A program made the translations under genes and the position numbers. Shown here in pieces: positions 8,471 through 16,460 of a stretch of DNA of 45,215 nucleotides. Source of the stretch: JAPWJZ01 sp038247245 (GTDB lineage Bacteria; Pseudomonadota; Alphaproteobacteria; Micavibrionales; UBA2020); assembly GCA_038247245.1 (NCBI GenBank), contig JBBRVE010000016.1, positions 1 through 45,215 on the forward strand, in the 5' to 3' direction. The notes below the pieces were generated by a model, which saw only the letters and a list, made by a program, of their open reading frames with translations, was not told the origin of the DNA and ran no database searches. The number at the start of each line of letters is the position of its first letter. The first letter of the stretch is position 1.

Positions 8471-8800
8471 CTACAGCGTGATTTTGCGCCTGGGCGGGAC
8501 TTTTTTCCTGAACCGCGCCGTTTGCGGGGCTGCCAGGTTGCGCTCGGTTGCCATTTTGGTGATGACCGGGGCTGTCTTCTGTTTCGGGGGCGGGGTTTGT
8601 CCGGCAGCAGGCGCGGCGGCGGCCGGGTCGGGTGTCGGCATGAAAGGCTGGGGTGATGGCGCAAACGCAGCGGGGGCATTTATGTCCGCGCCCAGCTCCA
8701 GCAATTTTTTCACAACTTCCAAATCGCTATTTCTAACGGCGTCCATCAGCAGGGTGTCGTTACCCGCGGCTGCGGCGTTGAACGCACCCGTCATGCTCAT
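8471..8800 (-). CDS. mini ankyrin protein with ARF-type C-terminal tail (operon gene 4)
   Basis: A protein of 109 residues. It carries just over one ankyrin unit (DTLLMDAVRNSDLEVVKKLL and ELGADINAP), too short for a stable solenoid alone, followed by a Pro/Ala-rich linker. It ends in PQTARFRKKVPPRRKITL, matching the tail of the three genes upstream. It overlaps the previous gene by four bases (ATGA), indicating translational coupling, and GGAGG precedes the start. It may be a truncated ankyrin gene captured by the operon, or an adaptor that presents the tail. Function is unknown. Confidence 0.8.
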   Translation of the reverse strand: MSMTGAFNAAAAGNDTLLMDAVRNSDLEVVKKLLELGADINAPAAFAPSPQPFMPTPDPAAAAPAAGQTPPPKQKTAPVITKMATERNLAAPQTARFRKKVPPRRKITL

Positions 8801-9189
8801 GGCGTCATCCCTCCTGCCTTGCGCGTGAAACGGGCGGGTTGCGGTGCGGTCGATCCGCCTGTCACGGGCGTGCGGGCGGCCTGCGCGGCATCCGTTCCCG
8901 CGCGCAGCGTCAGCAACGCGTCATGCACTGGCGCCAGCTGTTCCATCCATGCCGTCATCTGCGGGCTTTGCAAAAAGCGTCCCAGATGCAGCGGCACGCG
9001 CTTGTCCTTGGCAAGTTTATAAATATCTTTCAGGTGCAGCTGCGCCGACAGCTGCGGATTCGGCGATGTCGGATTACGCTCAAACAATATATCGGCAAGG
9101 CGTTTCAGCGCGTCGGTTTCGGCCAGTTTGCCTGCGCCGATCAAATCGGCAAGAAGGGTTGCGTTTTTTGCGGCGCGTTCGGTTGTCAT
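8797..9189 (-). CDS. helical protein with ARF-type C-terminal tail (operon gene 3)
   Basis: A protein of 130 residues, predicted helical, with no signal or membrane segment. The final residues are PQPARFTRKAGGMTP, the operon's shared tail, preceded by a flexible TPVTGGSTA linker. It overlaps both neighbours by ATGA. I do not recognise the fold. The context (four coupled genes from one promoter) suggests equimolar synthesis of subunits or clients of one complex. Confidence 0.8.
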   Translation of the reverse strand: MTTERAAKNATLLADLIGAGKLAETDALKRLADILFERNPTSPNPQLSAQLHLKDIYKLAKDKRVPLHLGRFLQSPQMTAWMEQLAPVHDALLTLRAGTDAAQAARTPVTGGSTAPQPARFTRKAGGMTP

Positions 9190-9716
9190 GCGCTCACCGC
9201 CTGTCGGCTACGGGAAAAACTGGCGCGTTGCGGCGCTTTTACCTGTCCATGCGCGCCCTGCAGTGCCGATGCCACCTGCTGCCCGTGCAGCACGCGTTGC
9301 TGTTCACGCCAGAGGGCGCTGTGTTCGTTCATCAGCTGTGCGAATTCCGGTTCTGCCATGATGCTGTCGATGCGTGCGGTGATCTGCTGCATGACCTCTG
9401 ATTTTCGGCGTTTCTCGATGGCTTCCGCGGAAACACCGCTATCGGCGATGATGCCGGCGCGAATATAGGGGTGCGCGGCTGCTTGTTGCGCACTGCCGAA
9501 TTCGCGGGGGTCGAGCTTGTCTTTCATGACGTCTTCCGCGATGTCGCGTAATTCAGTTTCGGTATAGGGAATTTTTTTGAAAAGGTTCTGGTTCATGCCG
9601 GATACGCCCAACATCGCCGCCGCGACGATCGCACCGGTGAAAACGCCGCCTACCATCGTTGTTGCCGATTTAGCGAAGGTGTCCGCGAGAGCTTTATCCT
9701 TATCCGGAAACTTCAT
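9186..9716 (-). CDS. single-pass membrane protein with ASF-type C-terminal tail (operon gene 2)
   Basis: A protein of 176 residues. A membrane helix lies at about 18-40 (TTMVGGVFTGAIVAAAMLGV), followed by a helical charged domain with MQQITARIDSIMAEPEFAQL. The tail is PQRASFSRSRQAVSA, a variant of the operon motif. It overlaps both neighbours by ATGA. The short N-terminus before the helix and the long polar domain after it are compatible with either orientation. It could anchor the other operon products at the inner membrane. The family is unknown. Confidence 0.8.
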   Translation of the reverse strand: MKFPDKDKALADTFAKSATTMVGGVFTGAIVAAAMLGVSGMNQNLFKKIPYTETELRDIAEDVMKDKLDPREFGSAQQAAAHPYIRAGIIADSGVSAEAIEKRRKSEVMQQITARIDSIMAEPEFAQLMNEHSALWREQQRVLHGQQVASALQGAHGQVKAPQRASFSRSRQAVSA

Positions 9717-10357
9717 GGCGTGCTGCCCTTGCGCGTGAAGCGCGCGGTGGCGGGGGCGACGACGCCGGCTTCCGTGCCTTTTTGCATTGTGTTCACGATC
9801 TTGGTGACGGGCGAATTGATGAGCAGCTGGCGTTCCCAGTTGGGCGTCATTTCACGGTTCAGGTAGCCGTTGACGAAATCGCGCAGGTTGCCAAGGCCGG
9901 CATCGACGCGGAACGCGCCGTTCTGCATATGCTCCTTCACGATGGCGCGCATGCCTTCGCGCATGGTGTCGGGCAGGGGCGTTTCCTCGACCATCAATTC
10001 GGCGATCACGGGAAACATTTTATTGTTGAAGGGTTTCTGGCTCACCGCGCCGAAGCGTTTTTGCAATTCGCCCGGCTTCTCGGACCCAACGAAACCTTGC
10101 GGCGCGCCCAGCAGTTGATGCCCCTGTTCGCTGTCCTGCCCCAGATAACGCGTCACGATGGTGATGTTGCGGGGCGCATTGCCGCGCGCGGGTGTGTTGA
10201 AAACCTCCAGCAGCTGCGCGGCTTTCTGGTTGCCGGGGTTGAAATCGCCTATGTCGTCGATCAGCGTCACCGTCGCATTCGACAGGTCGCCCATTTTATC
10301 CAGCGCCGCGGTCAGCACCGTGACGATAGGGTCCATATGTCCCGGAAATGCCGTCAT
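9713..10357 (-). CDS. soluble protein with ARF-type C-terminal tail (operon gene 1)
   Basis: A protein of 214 residues, the first gene of a four-gene coupled operon. It appears cytosolic with mixed alpha/beta character; VTLIDDIGDF and RNITIVTRYLGQ could be strands near an active or binding site, but no known motif is convincing. It ends in PATARFTRKGSTP after an Ala/Val-rich linker. The ATG at 10357 follows GGGGGAATA and a strong promoter lies 48-76 bases upstream. Function is unknown. Confidence 0.8.
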   Translation of the reverse strand: MTAFPGHMDPIVTVLTAALDKMGDLSNATVTLIDDIGDFNPGNQKAAQLLEVFNTPARGNAPRNITIVTRYLGQDSEQGHQLLGAPQGFVGSEKPGELQKRFGAVSQKPFNNKMFPVIAELMVEETPLPDTMREGMRAIVKEHMQNGAFRVDAGLGNLRDFVNGYLNREMTPNWERQLLINSPVTKIVNTMQKGTEAGVVAPATARFTRKGSTP

Positions 10358-10404
10358 TATTCCCCCGTATCTGCGCGCCCCCGCGCAGGTCTTTCACTGT
10401 AAAC

Positions 10405-10433
10405 AGTATATATAATATGTAAAATTCTGTCCA
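10405..10433 (-). promoter_or_regulatory. sigma-70-type promoter of the four-gene ARF-tail operon
   Basis: On the minus strand TGGACA (10433-10428), 17 bp, then TATACT (10410-10405). The surrounding 40 bases are markedly AT-rich. It is the only clear promoter for the four coupled genes. Confidence 0.6.
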
Positions 10434-10473
10434 GACAGGCCGAGGGCGTTTGTAATATACTGAAAATAAAGGG

Positions 10474-11442
10474 TTATTTAGAGGGTGTGACCTTGAAAAC
10501 GTCCGATGTAAACATGTCTTCGTTTTGCTTCATGTAGCCGTCCAGCGATTCGGCGGAAACCATCTCCGCGAAATACGGCTCCAGTTCTGACGAATAGGAT
10601 GGCGCGCCGTTGAAATGATCTTCGCCGACCTTCGCCAGACCGAAGGCCGCGATCATCATGCCGGCCGCAAAAAATCCGCACCAGATGCGGCGACGTTTCG
10701 CCGACATGTCGGTTGCCAGCGTCAGCGCGCCATACAACAGCGCCACGACCAGCCCTGCATTCAACCCGAACGATCCGATCGAAGCAGGCGTGCTGTCATT
10801 CGTCAGGAAGGATAAATAATCCTGGAAGATGGCGGCGGCGCAGGTCGCAACGACGAACATACTGGCCAGCGCCACGTGGCTGCGGAAGCGCGATTTGTGG
10901 CGCACCAGTCTGCCGCCGACGCCCCACAACGCCGACCATACAAGAATGGCAATCGCCACGCTGATGGCGGTGCCCGCCAGTGTTTCGCCGATATCGGGCG
11001 TCCAGCTGTCGAGGTATTTCCAGCCCACCGCCGCCGTCGCCGCCGACAACAGCGAGACCCACACGACAAGAGGGCGTGCCAGGAACGTCAGCACCGGGTT
11101 CGCGCGCGCAATGCGTCGCGTTGCCGCAACCGGGTGCGCGGGATCGAAAATGCGGATATCGGTCAGGCCAACGCGCACAGTGTCGCCCGATTTCAGGTGT
11201 GCACTGGCACCCTTGTGATGTTTGTCGTTCAGCGTCAGCCCGTTTTCGGAGGCAAGATCATGAATGACGAAATCGGTGCCGTCGAATTCGATACGCACAT
11301 GCTGCGGGCTGATATGCGGGTCGCCGATGATGATGTCGTTGTGATACCCGCGGCCCAGCGTGGCGGGAAACGCCTCGATGGAGCGGTGGGTGATCGCGCC
11401 GTCGCCGGAATGGCTGGTGATTTCCAATACAAGACGTTTCAT
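10474..11442 (-). CDS. FHA-domain membrane protein
   Basis: A protein of 322 residues. Residues about 25-100 are a forkhead-associated domain with the classical phosphothreonine-binding positions: GR at 30-31, SPQHV at 45-49 and ENG at 66-68. About five membrane helices follow between 115 and 275, then a short polar tail. FHA domains bind phosphothreonine peptides, so this probably reads a Ser/Thr kinase signal at the cytoplasmic face; no kinase gene is in the window. It overlaps the secreted protease gene by four bases (ATGA), so the two are co-translated and probably act together across the inner membrane. Confidence 0.88.
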   Translation of the reverse strand: MKRLVLEITSHSGDGAITHRSIEAFPATLGRGYHNDIIIGDPHISPQHVRIEFDGTDFVIHDLASENGLTLNDKHHKGASAHLKSGDTVRVGLTDIRIFDPAHPVAATRRIARANPVLTFLARPLVVWVSLLSAATAAVGWKYLDSWTPDIGETLAGTAISVAIAILVWSALWGVGGRLVRHKSRFRSHVALASMFVVATCAAAIFQDYLSFLTNDSTPASIGSFGLNAGLVVALLYGALTLATDMSAKRRRIWCGFFAAGMMIAAFGLAKVGEDHFNGAPSYSSELEPYFAEMVSAESLDGYMKQNEDMFTSDVFKVTPSK

Positions 11443-12980
11443 TTCGCACCTTCCGTCTGGGCAGGATCTTTGGGTGTGGCAATTGCGGGCGCGGTTTGCG
11501 ATACGGGCGCATCCTTCGGCGCGGGCTGCGCGGTGGCTGCCTTGCCGCCACCGCTTTCCGTTTTTTTCAGCGTGATGCTCTCCATGAATTTTCCGGAGAG
11601 CTTCAACGCGTTTTCTTTCGATACGCCTTCGGCCACCTGCGTCACCATGAAGCCCTGGCGCTCCCCGCCCACCAGTGCCATATAAAGCTGCAGGTCATAC
11701 AGTTTCGGGTATTTCCGGTACTGGCGCACGCAGAACGAACTTTTGAAACGCCGGCCGGCAATATCGACGAAGGCATTGTTGCAGTCGTAATTCGTGACAT
11801 TTTCCTCCGCCGCGTCGCCGGTGCCCAGCGGCATGTTGTACTGGCTTTTGTAATAGCTGTAAAAACGCGGCAGGGCGAGGCGGTCATGCGCGGTCAGGTG
11901 GTCATAGCGGTACATGAACAAGCCGGTATCGAAATCATTGTCCAGATACAGGCGGTCGCTGGTCATGCAGGTGGAGCGAGAGAAGCGTTCATAGGCCTGC
12001 TTGTCGTTTTCGTCCTTCATCGTGTCGCCCCAGCATTTGAAGGCGTTGTTGATGCGGCCGGGCACCATGAAGGGGCCAAACGGCACGGTTTCCCATTTAT
12101 CCGCCAGCAATTTGCTGACGACTTTTTCCTGCGCCTGCAGCAACTGGTCTTCGATATATTGCGACGAATTCGCGATGAAATCATAACCGGGCTTTTGCGC
12201 GGCCAGATCGCTTGCCAGTTGTTTCAACGGCTCGACCGGCACAAGGAAGCTGATCGCGTTGCCGGCGGTGGATACGTTCACGCCCACAACCTTGCCGTCA
12301 TGGCCCAGCACAGGCCCGCCCGACATCCCGGGGTTCAGCGATCCCGAAAAGTGGATCTTGTCGATAAAGCTTTCGCGGCTCACGCCGTTATGCGTGCCTT
12401 CGATGATCGTAAAGCTGATGTCATGCGGGTTGCCGAGCGAAAACAGGCGCGTGCCCTTGGGCAAATCCGATTTGCCCAGCTCGACAAACGCAGGGCCGGG
12501 TGGATCCATCTGCACGATGGCCAAATCATGGCCGACATCGGCGACGAGGACTTTCAGGCTGCCGCGCCGGCCCTTGTCGTCCAGATACTCGAGGCGGTTG
12601 CTTTCATGGCGCTGCACAGCCTCCGCCACAACGTGATAATTGGTCGCCATCATGCCGGATGCCGAAAACTGGAATCCGGAACCGATGCTGTTTTTTTTGT
12701 CGGAAGCCAGGTCGATGACCTGCACCTGATACAGCGCCTCGCCGTATTTTTGCCAGATGCGCTGCGCTTCGTCGGTGATCTCGGGTGCGGGTTTCGGCGC
12801 GGCGACAGGCACCATGCCGGCGGTGCCTTCCGCTTCGGGTGCGGCGGGCCTGTCCGCATCGGCGGCTGACTGGATTGCCGCTGCATCCTGCATCGGCACT
12901 TTTTCTTGTGCGCGGGCGGGCGATGCCTGCCATGCGGCAAGGCAGGACAATATAAACAGGGCGCGGAAGAGGCGGTTCAT
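11439..12980 (-). CDS. secreted trypsin-like serine protease with extra C-terminal domain
   Basis: A protein of 513 residues. A signal peptide (1 to about 24, ending SPARAQ) is followed by a disordered Ala/Pro region. The catalytic triad fits S1/HtrA-type proteases: H116 in MATNYHVVAE, D152 in GHDLAIVQ and S220 in NPGMSGGPV. No PDZ domain is visible. Instead residues about 270-470 form a distinct domain with several cysteines (KCWGD, STCM, YDCNN, SFCVRQ) that may make disulfides in the periplasm. A Pro/Ala-rich tail follows. The ATG at 12980 has AAGGA at good spacing. It is translationally coupled to the FHA membrane protein downstream, which suggests a phosphorylation-linked envelope stress or processing role. 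Confidence 0.9.
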   Translation of the reverse strand: MNRLFRALFILSCLAAWQASPARAQEKVPMQDAAAIQSAADADRPAAPEAEGTAGMVPVAAPKPAPEITDEAQRIWQKYGEALYQVQVIDLASDKKNSIGSGFQFSASGMMATNYHVVAEAVQRHESNRLEYLDDKGRRGSLKVLVADVGHDLAIVQMDPPGPAFVELGKSDLPKGTRLFSLGNPHDISFTIIEGTHNGVSRESFIDKIHFSGSLNPGMSGGPVLGHDGKVVGVNVSTAGNAISFLVPVEPLKQLASDLAAQKPGYDFIANSSQYIEDQLLQAQEKVVSKLLADKWETVPFGPFMVPGRINNAFKCWGDTMKDENDKQAYERFSRSTCMTSDRLYLDNDFDTGLFMYRYDHLTAHDRLALPRFYSYYKSQYNMPLGTGDAAEENVTNYDCNNAFVDIAGRRFKSSFCVRQYRKYPKLYDLQLYMALVGGERQGFMVTQVAEGVSKENALKLSGKFMESITLKKTESGGGKAATAQPAPKDAPVSQTAPAIATPKDPAQTEGAK

Positions 12981-13295
12981 GGCGAAGTCCTTAAAGGCTG
13001 TCCTTGAAATCCCGCGCGAGGCGGCGGGTAATTTTCATTCTCGGGTACAAACGCTGCAGTTGACAAGTTGTATGCAATATAATGCGGCGCATTTATGAAA
13101 ACCAATCCCACTTTGTAATATAATTTCCCCAAACACAGTTTTATATTCCCATGCTTGCGAAGCCGCATGGACTCGTGATGTTAACCATGCTAACTTTCCA
13201 ATCTGTTAAAAGCAGCATCACCACAAAACGCCGTCAAAAATGTCGCTCAAGCCGGTATTACGGCCGTCATTTAATGGCTTTTCGGGGACGAAGAA
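12981..13295. other. divergent intergenic region upstream of protease and ankyrin genes
   Basis: AT-rich, with two TATAAT-like sites (near 13077 and 13119). On the minus strand TTGGTT, 18 bp and TATATT could serve the protease gene. The plus side has a short inverted repeat, GTTA-accatgc-TAAC, near 13180-13195. No gene is convincing in this stretch. Confidence 0.4.
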
Positions 13296-14729
13296 TTGAA
13301 AAACTTTTTCAACGCCTTTTCAAGAATGTTCCGGGGCGACCCGAACAAGGTACAGGACACCGGTTACACGCGCCTGCAAAAGGCCGTGGCCGAAAATGAC
13401 CTGTCATCCGTCGTTGCGTTGATCAAGATGGGCGCCGATGTGAACATGCGCGGCAATCTGATGTATCCCCCGCTGCACCTTGCCCTTGATAAAGACCGTC
13501 ATTCGATCGCCGTCGCCCTGATCCAGGCGGGTGCCGACGTGAACCTGCCCGACGCGACCGGCAAGACGCCGCTGCACCGCGCGGTGATGCAGTCACAGGA
13601 AACCTTTGTGCGTACGCTCGTGAAACTGGGCGCGGATACGAACGCGAAAGACGAACAGGGCCGCACGCCCCTGCATGTCATCACAACCTCGAACCCCGAC
13701 ATCGTCGACCTGCTGGTTGAAAACAACGCGCGCCTGAATGAAAAAGACATCAACGGCAACACGCCGCTGCACACCTTCCTTGATAAACCCGTGCTGGTCG
13801 AAAAGCTGTTGAAAAACGGCGCGGACCCGAACGTGAAAAATGATTACGGCGTTTCCCCCTACATGATGATGCTGGAGGAAGAACGCCTGTCGCAATACCC
13901 GAAAGTCCTGCAGCAAATGCTGGCTTTCAAGGCCGATATCGGCGCCGCCAACCAATTGGGCGAAACCGTGCTGCATATGGCGGCGCGACTGGAAATGGCG
14001 GATACCTTCAATTCCGTCCTCGGCGGCTGCGAGCTGAAAATCAAGGATGCGAACGGCAACAACGTGCTGCACGCATTGGCGCGCACGCAAAACGTGTCGA
14101 TGATCCTGAAGGCGATTGATAAAGCGCCCGAACTGCTGAACGATGAAAACATCCATGGCCGCACGCCGCTGGCGGAACTTGTCCGCCGCGCCGACCGCCA
14201 CCCGTACCGCATCGACGACAAATTTATCGCGGCTGCACGCGTGATGATCAATGCGGGCGCAGACCCGTCCGTCACCGACGAATTCGGCCGCACGCTGCTG
14301 CATTACGCGGTCGCGCAGGACAAACAGGGCTTCATCGAATACCTGGCCGGCAAGAAAATCAATTACGATGTGATGGATAAGGATGGCCGCGCCGCGCTGC
14401 ATATCGCAATCGAGCGCAAGAATTTGACCGTGCTCGACCGCCTGCTCGACCTTGGCGCGGATCCCGACCTGATCGACAGCCGTGGCTGGACGGTGCTCGA
14501 CCGCCTCGCCGAAAAAGACGATCGCAACAGCCCCGTTGTGCAGCGCCTGATCGTGGCGGGCGCGCAGTATAAAAAACAGCTGCCGCTGAACCCCGAATTG
14601 ATGCGCAAGCGGAACGGTATGGACAAACCCGGCCTTGATAAGCCGCGTGTGCAGCCGGGCGGGTTGAACGATAACCGCGACAGCCCCAAATTCCCCAATT
14701 TCAAGCCGAAGCCGCCTGCAAATAACTAA
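13296..14729 (+). CDS. large ankyrin-repeat protein (about 12 repeats)
   Basis: A protein of 477 residues, nearly all ankyrin repeats from residue 23 to 435. Well-formed units include GKTPLHRAVMQSQETFVRTL, GRTPLHVITTSNPDIVDLL and GNTPLHTF, with GADxNAKD turns. The start is taken as TTG at 13296 because GGGGA lies seven bases upstream and the resulting N-terminus (MKNFFNAFSRMF) resembles that of the small ankyrin protein ending at 5981. It has no signal or membrane segment. The tail is Pro/Lys-rich and ends KPKPPANN, similar to TPKPPTNK in the ankyrin protein at the right edge. The solenoid probably binds a protein partner. Confidence 0.92.
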   Translation: MKNFFNAFSRMFRGDPNKVQDTGYTRLQKAVAENDLSSVVALIKMGADVNMRGNLMYPPLHLALDKDRHSIAVALIQAGADVNLPDATGKTPLHRAVMQSQETFVRTLVKLGADTNAKDEQGRTPLHVITTSNPDIVDLLVENNARLNEKDINGNTPLHTFLDKPVLVEKLLKNGADPNVKNDYGVSPYMMMLEEERLSQYPKVLQQMLAFKADIGAANQLGETVLHMAARLEMADTFNSVLGGCELKIKDANGNNVLHALARTQNVSMILKAIDKAPELLNDENIHGRTPLAELVRRADRHPYRIDDKFIAAARVMINAGADPSVTDEFGRTLLHYAVAQDKQGFIEYLAGKKINYDVMDKDGRAALHIAIERKNLTVLDRLLDLGADPDLIDSRGWTVLDRLAEKDDRNSPVVQRLIVAGAQYKKQLPLNPELMRKRNGMDKPGLDKPRVQPGGLNDNRDSPKFPNFKPKPPANN

Positions 14730-14746
14730 TTTGCGCCGCTGTCATC

Positions 14747-14766
14747 ATGCCCGCGAAAGCGGGTAT
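14747..14766. repeat. REP-like hairpin, possible terminator
   Basis: ATGCCCGC-GAAA-GCGGGTAT forms an 8-bp stem (one G-T pair) with a GNRA-type loop, 18 bases after the ankyrin gene. The cccgcgaaagcggg core resembles dispersed intergenic palindromes common in many proteobacterial genomes. It lacks a T-run, so termination is uncertain. Confidence 0.55.
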
Positions 14767-14813
14767 CCTGCGGGTATAGCTCCGCTGGGCGTTAAGTTGA
14801 TTAACATAACCGG

Positions 14814-14841
14814 TTGACTCTGCCGTCTGGGCCGCTAAACT
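14814..14841 (+). promoter_or_regulatory. probable promoter of the 309-residue ankyrin-like gene
   Basis: TTGACT (14814-14819), 16 bp, then TAAACT (14836-14841), about 35 bases before the ATG at 14876, which has its own GGGAG. Confidence 0.45.
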
Positions 14842-14875
14842 CGCCCCGCAATTCAAAAGTTCCGGGAGACGGCGT

Positions 14876-15805
14876 ATGGGCTATAACAACACCACAACCT
14901 CGCGCGACCTCGCGCTTGCCGATGCCGGTGTGCCGCAGGCGCTGAAAGATCTGCTGAGCCGCATCATCCCCGAAAAGCGTTTCGACGAATTCAAATCGCT
15001 GGTCGCATCGGGCGCGATCACGCCCGACATGACGCATCCCGCGCACCTGCTTCTTTCCCCCGTATCGCAAGTCATGTCGATGGCCGATAAAGGCGACCAG
15101 ATGAACTGGCTGAAGGCGCTCTTCGCTGAAGATCCCGCCGCGCTGGCAACTGCGCAAATTTACGCGGCGGGCATCCAGTGGTCGACGCCCGTTATCGCCA
15201 TCGACAATTACAGCAACAGGTACCGCGATTATCCGGTCGAGGCCGTGCCGCTGCTGCGCTATATCGCGGGACGGAACGATATTCTTGTCGATGATATTGC
15301 ACAGCTGGACCCGGCACTGCTGTCGGTGAAAGTAAAAAACCGCGACGAAGCGCAGCCGGATCAGGCGCTGCTGCATCATATTTTTGAAACGCGCGAGATG
15401 AAGGTGCCTGCGCTTGACCGCGTCGAAGCCTTCACGGGCAACGCCGATTTCCTCGCGATCAAAAATCCGCGCGGCGAAACGCTGTTCTTCCGCATCGCAA
15501 CCGACAGCGCGAACGGCGAGAATGCCGACAAGCTGGATATCGCCAGCTGGATGCTGCAACGCCGCCCGCAATCGGCGAACGAAGCCGACCGTTTCGGCTG
15601 GACACCGCTTGACCGTCTGGTGTCGCGCGCGCGCGGCGCGGTTGATACGTCGATGGGTCGCTTGCTCCTGGCGCATGGTGCCAAACTGGATAAGCAGATT
15701 TCCCCAGGTTTTAACCTGAAGGCGCAGCTGCAGGAAAATGAAGGTCTGGGACTCGACAAGTTCCCGTCACGCAAACTTTCGCCCCCCGCCGCCCCCTCGG
15801 TTTGA
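14876..15805 (+). CDS. ankyrin-like protein with degenerate repeats
   Basis: A protein of 309 residues. The clearest ankyrin unit is near the C-terminus (FGWTPLDRLVSRARGAVDTS then LLLAHGAKLDKQ, about 240-275). The earlier part is helical and probably built from degenerate repeats. The tail is basic and proline-rich (FPSRKLSPPAAPSV). The ATG at 14876 is preceded by GGGAG at good spacing. It lies directly downstream of the 477-residue ankyrin gene but has its own promoter. No export signal is visible. Probably another protein-binding scaffold. Confidence 0.82.
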   Translation: MGYNNTTTSRDLALADAGVPQALKDLLSRIIPEKRFDEFKSLVASGAITPDMTHPAHLLLSPVSQVMSMADKGDQMNWLKALFAEDPAALATAQIYAAGIQWSTPVIAIDNYSNRYRDYPVEAVPLLRYIAGRNDILVDDIAQLDPALLSVKVKNRDEAQPDQALLHHIFETREMKVPALDRVEAFTGNADFLAIKNPRGETLFFRIATDSANGENADKLDIASWMLQRRPQSANEADRFGWTPLDRLVSRARGAVDTSMGRLLLAHGAKLDKQISPGFNLKAQLQENEGLGLDKFPSRKLSPPAAPSV

Positions 15806-15891
15806 TGCGCTGCAATAGATTTTATTACCCGCTATCACCTTGAAAAGGCGATTTTTTACGGCGTTAAGATTGCTGTATAAGCCCCCGTTCC

Positions 15892-15920
15892 TTGACATAA
15901 CCGGCATTCGCTGCGATATT
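15892..15920 (+). promoter_or_regulatory. probable promoter of the 138-residue gene
   Basis: A perfect TTGACA (15892-15897), 17 bp, then GATATT (15915-15920), about 50 bases before the ATG at 15971. Confidence 0.5.
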
Positions 15921-15970
15921 TGCTCCATTCGGAAACCTGATAAAACAGCTCCTGAAACGGCGGTGATGAA

Positions 15971-16387
15971 ATGCTCCAGCGCGTGAATACCGAGGCGGAT
16001 AAACCCCGCCGCTCAGTCAAAAAAGATTTTCATTTAAATGCCATCCTGTCCCTGATGACGGGCATGACATTGTCGCGCGAAGGCGAAGTCGGCCCGCAGC
16101 GCCTTGTCGCGTTTATGATGGAGGCGCAGGCCGATGCCTGCGTCACGATGGAAAACGCCGAAACCGTGCGCGATTGCATCCTCGAGCAACTTCCCTTCCT
16201 GAACGACATCAACTTCGACGGGCTTCATGAAATCCTGCGCGTCGATCCGTCACCCGACAATCCCTACATCACCGTCTGGCGCGAAATGCAGGCGTTGAAA
16301 TACGGCGAAGAACACGCGCTGATCCCGCTCGCCCGCTGGCAGCGCCTGACCACGCAAAAAGAATTCGTGCAGCAGGAAAGCGCGTAA
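15971..16387 (+). CDS. small soluble protein, unknown function
   Basis: A protein of 138 residues, basic at the N-terminus (ADKPRRSVKKDFH) and helical after. The segment HLNAILSLMTGMTLSREGEV followed by GPQRLVAFMMEAQADACVTM looks conserved-like, as in a compact helical domain, but I do not recognise it. It has no membrane segment. It is monocistronic, with a good promoter upstream and a bidirectional terminator 28 bases after the stop. Confidence 0.75.
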   Translation: MLQRVNTEADKPRRSVKKDFHLNAILSLMTGMTLSREGEVGPQRLVAFMMEAQADACVTMENAETVRDCILEQLPFLNDINFDGLHEILRVDPSPDNPYITVWREMQALKYGEEHALIPLARWQRLTTQKEFVQQESA

Positions 16388-16410
16388 GTTTTTCGCGCCG
16401 GCAACGCATA

Positions 16411-16441
16411 AAAAAACCGCCGGACTTACGGCGGTTTTTTT
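16411..16441. terminator. bidirectional rho-independent terminator
   Basis: A perfect 7-bp stem, ACCGCCG-gactta-CGGCGGT, flanked by six A on the left and seven T on the right. It sits between two convergent genes and can serve both. Confidence 0.9.
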
Positions 16442-16460
16442 GTATCCGGTTTTTCAAATT

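Noticed and set aside
11496..12869. A 457-codon plus-strand frame opposite the secreted protease
   Set aside because: The minus-strand frame has a signal peptide and a complete catalytic triad; the plus-strand frame is His/Arg/Gln-rich shadow sequence.
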